A stretch of DNA of 14,872 nucleotides from an uncultured Bacteroidota bacterium (GTDB taxonomy: Bacteria > Bacteroidota > Bacteroidia > 2-12-FULL-35-15): contig CAIRRW010000122.1 in assembly GCA_903881065.1 (NCBI GenBank), positions 1 to 14,872 on the forward strand. Reading direction: 5' to 3'. The stretch's first letter is position 1. The number at the start of each line of letters is the position of its first letter. The notes beneath the pieces are model-generated. The model saw nothing but the letters and a program-made list of their open reading frames with translations, was not told the DNA's origin and did not search any database. Shown here piece by piece: positions 13,173 through 14,872 of the stretch. The translations under genes were made by a program, and so were the position numbers.

Positions 13173-14872
13173 CTACCCCTTCTTCAAAGAAATATTCAAC
13201 TCATCTAATTGCAGTTGAGAAATAGTTGATGGGGAATCAATCATCACATCACGTCCCGAATTATTTTTAGGGAAAGCAATAAAATCACGGATAACATCAG
13301 CTCCACCAAAAAGTGAACATAATCGGTCGAAGCCAAATGCAATGCCTCCATGAGGAGGAGCGCCAAATTCGAAAGCACTCATCAAAAATCCGAACTGTGC
13401 TTCAGCTTCTTCTTTGCTGAAACCAAGCAAATCGAACATTCGGGATTGTAATTGTTTGTTGAATATACGTATTGAACCACCGCCAACTTCAACGCCGTTA
13501 ATCACCATATCATATGCATTTGCACGAACAGCACCAGGGTTAGTATCAATCAATTCAATATCTTCAGGTTTTGGAGACGTGAAAGGGTGGTGCATGGCAT
13601 GCCATCTATTCGCTTCTTCATTAAATTCGAGCAGCGGAAAATCAACTACCCAATGTGCTGCAAATTTATTTTTATCGCGTAATCCTAATCGGGTACCCAT
13701 TTCCAAGCGCAGTTCGGAAAGAGCTTTACGAGTTTTATTTTCTTCGCCGGCAAGCAGTAGAATTAAATCACCAGGCTGAGCATTAAAAGCAGCAGCCCAC
13801 TTTTTTAATTCCTCTTCATTATAAAATTTATCTACCGAAGATTTTATTGTGCCGTCAGCATTATATCTTGCGTAAACCAAGCCTGTAGCTCCTATCTGCG
13901 GACGTTTTACAAATTCAGTAAGTTCATCCAGCTGTTTGCGTGAATATTCTGCTGCTCCTTTTGCACAAATTCCAACTACCAAACCAGCATCATCAAACAC
14001 TTTAAAATTCTTGCCTTTTACAATATCATTCAATTCAACAAACTTCATTTCGAAACGAATATCCGGTTTGTCGTTACCATAAAATTTCATTGCATCAGCA
14101 TACGTCATTCTGGTTAATTGAGGTATATCGATGCCTTTAACGGATTTGAATAAATGGCGAACCAATCCTTCAAACGTATTTAAAATATCTTCTTGCTCCA
14201 CAAACGCCATTTCACAATCTATCTGAGTAAATTCAGGCTGACGGTCGGCACGCAAATCTTCATCTCTAAAACATTTTACAATCTGATAATAACGGTCGAA
14301 ACCACCTACCATTAACAGTTGTTTAAATGTTTGAGGAGATTGAGGCAAAGCATAAAACTCACCTTGATTCATACGTGATGGAACCACAAAATCGCGTGCT
14401 CCTTCCGGTGTTGATTTTATTAAAACAGGAGTTTCAACTTCAAGAAAGTTTAATTTATCAAGGTGCAAACGAGTTTCAATAGCCATCCGATGGCGCAATT
14501 CCAAGTTTTTACGTACCGGATTTCTTCGCAAATCAAGGTAACGATATTTCATTCGTATATCATCGCCACCATCCGTATCATCTTCTATAGTGAAAGGCGG
14601 AGTGATGGAAGAATTTAATACAACAATCTTTTCAGGAGTTATTTCAATATCGCCTGTTTCAATTTTATCTGATTTGGAATAACGTTCTGCAACTATCCCA
14701 GTAACGCTTATCACATATTCCCGTCCTAATGAGCGCGCAATATCAACAATGACTTTGCCGGCATTTTCAGTTTCAATGGTTATCTGAGTTATTCCATATC
14801 GATCGCGTAAATCAATCCAAAGTAATGAACCTTTATCTCTGACTCCCTGCACCCATCCACTGATGGTAACAA
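13173..14872 (-). CDS. aspS: Aspartyl-tRNA synthetase, 5' end cut by window end
   Basis: Class II aminoacyl-tRNA synthetase that charges tRNA-Asp. About 565 codons are present of a usual 580-595. The frame stays open to the window edge, so the GTG at 14850-14852, which could be mistaken for a start, is internal: the residues before it read VTISGW, and WVQGVRDKGSLLWIDLRDRYGITQ is the N-terminal OB-fold that binds the anticodon. Downstream are class II motif 1 region (RKNLELRHRMAIETR), motif 2 (CFRDEDLRADRQPEFTQID, about 14217-14275), the bacterial GAD insertion (about 13790-14000) and motif 3 (GGIAFGFDRL, about 13323-13352). The C terminus QLDELNISLKKG is normal. It converges on the lipoprotein gene and is ended by the palindrome at 13105-13137. 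Confidence 0.97.
   Translation of the reverse strand, partial: VTISGWVQGVRDKGSLLWIDLRDRYGITQITIETENAGKVIVDIARSLGREYVISVTGIVAERYSKSDKIETGDIEITPEKIVVLNSSITPPFTIEDDTDGGDDIRMKYRYLDLRRNPVRKNLELRHRMAIETRLHLDKLNFLEVETPVLIKSTPEGARDFVVPSRMNQGEFYALPQSPQTFKQLLMVGGFDRYYQIVKCFRDEDLRADRQPEFTQIDCEMAFVEQEDILNTFEGLVRHLFKSVKGIDIPQLTRMTYADAMKFYGNDKPDIRFEMKFVELNDIVKGKNFKVFDDAGLVVGICAKGAAEYSRKQLDELTEFVKRPQIGATGLVYARYNADGTIKSSVDKFYNEEELKKWAAAFNAQPGDLILLLAGEENKTRKALSELRLEMGTRLGLRDKNKFAAHWVVDFPLLEFNEEANRWHAMHHPFTSPKPEDIELIDTNPGAVRANAYDMVINGVEVGGGSIRIFNKQLQSRMFDLLGFSKEEAEAQFGFLMSAFEFGAPPHGGIAFGFDRLCSLFGGADVIRDFIAFPKNNSGRDVMIDSPSTISQLQLDELNISLKKG

Noticed and set aside
14850..14852. GTG as the start codon of aspS.
   Set aside because: The frame is open to the window end and the residues before it (VTISGW) match the conserved AspRS N-terminal domain, so the gene is cut by the window edge.
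1..14872. A new multi-gene defence, secretion or mobile system.
   Set aside because: The gene set is a known T9SS core, a phosphate-uptake pair, aspS and single envelope genes. No nuclease, helicase, transposase, integrase, toxin or reverse transcriptase signature is visible.

Overview
This is low-GC chromosomal DNA from a member of the Bacteroidota. The clearest sign is a gldK-gldL-gldM-gldN cluster, the core of the type IX secretion system (T9SS) and gliding machinery, which is known only from this phylum. Supporting signs are TAnnTTTG-type -7 promoter elements, A-rich leaders without clear Shine-Dalgarno sequences, and an outer-membrane protein that combines a DUF5723-type barrel, thrombospondin type 3 repeats and OmpA. 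I cannot place it below phylum with confidence.

Layout. Positions 1-4375 (+) hold the 3' part of gldK, then complete gldL, gldM and gldN, closed by a strong terminator. Positions 4482-6162 (-) hold an AI-2E/PerM-family membrane protein and a small two-helix membrane protein with a Cys/Met/His-rich tail. Positions 6273-7283 (+) encode a YdjM-type membrane-bound putative metal-dependent hydrolase, divergent from the Cys/Met-rich gene. Positions 7328-9113 (-) form a phosphate-uptake operon, a DUF47 (PhoU-like) gene followed by a PiT transporter gene. Its upstream region carries a promoter and two near-identical 16-bp boxes resembling tandem phosphate-response-regulator sites. Positions 9475-11949 (-) hold one long outer-membrane protein gene split by a single in-frame amber codon. 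Positions 12195-12794 (+) encode a small putative lipoprotein. The convergent gap 12795-13172 holds a regular array of palindromic octamers and a terminator palindrome. Positions 13173-14872 (-) hold aspS, cut by the window end.

How it fits together. Apart from the T9SS cluster and the DUF47-pit pair these are ordinary housekeeping or envelope genes. GldL and GldM form the proton-driven inner-membrane motor, and GldK and GldN form the periplasmic ring under the outer membrane. DUF47 and PiT form a low-affinity phosphate uptake pair. I see no defence system, transposase, integrase or CRISPR array.

The most unusual items are small-scale: the amber-split OmpA gene, the 20/21-bp periodic octamer array between two convergent genes, and the duplicated boxes before the phosphate operon. 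The window does not contain an obvious new multi-gene system.
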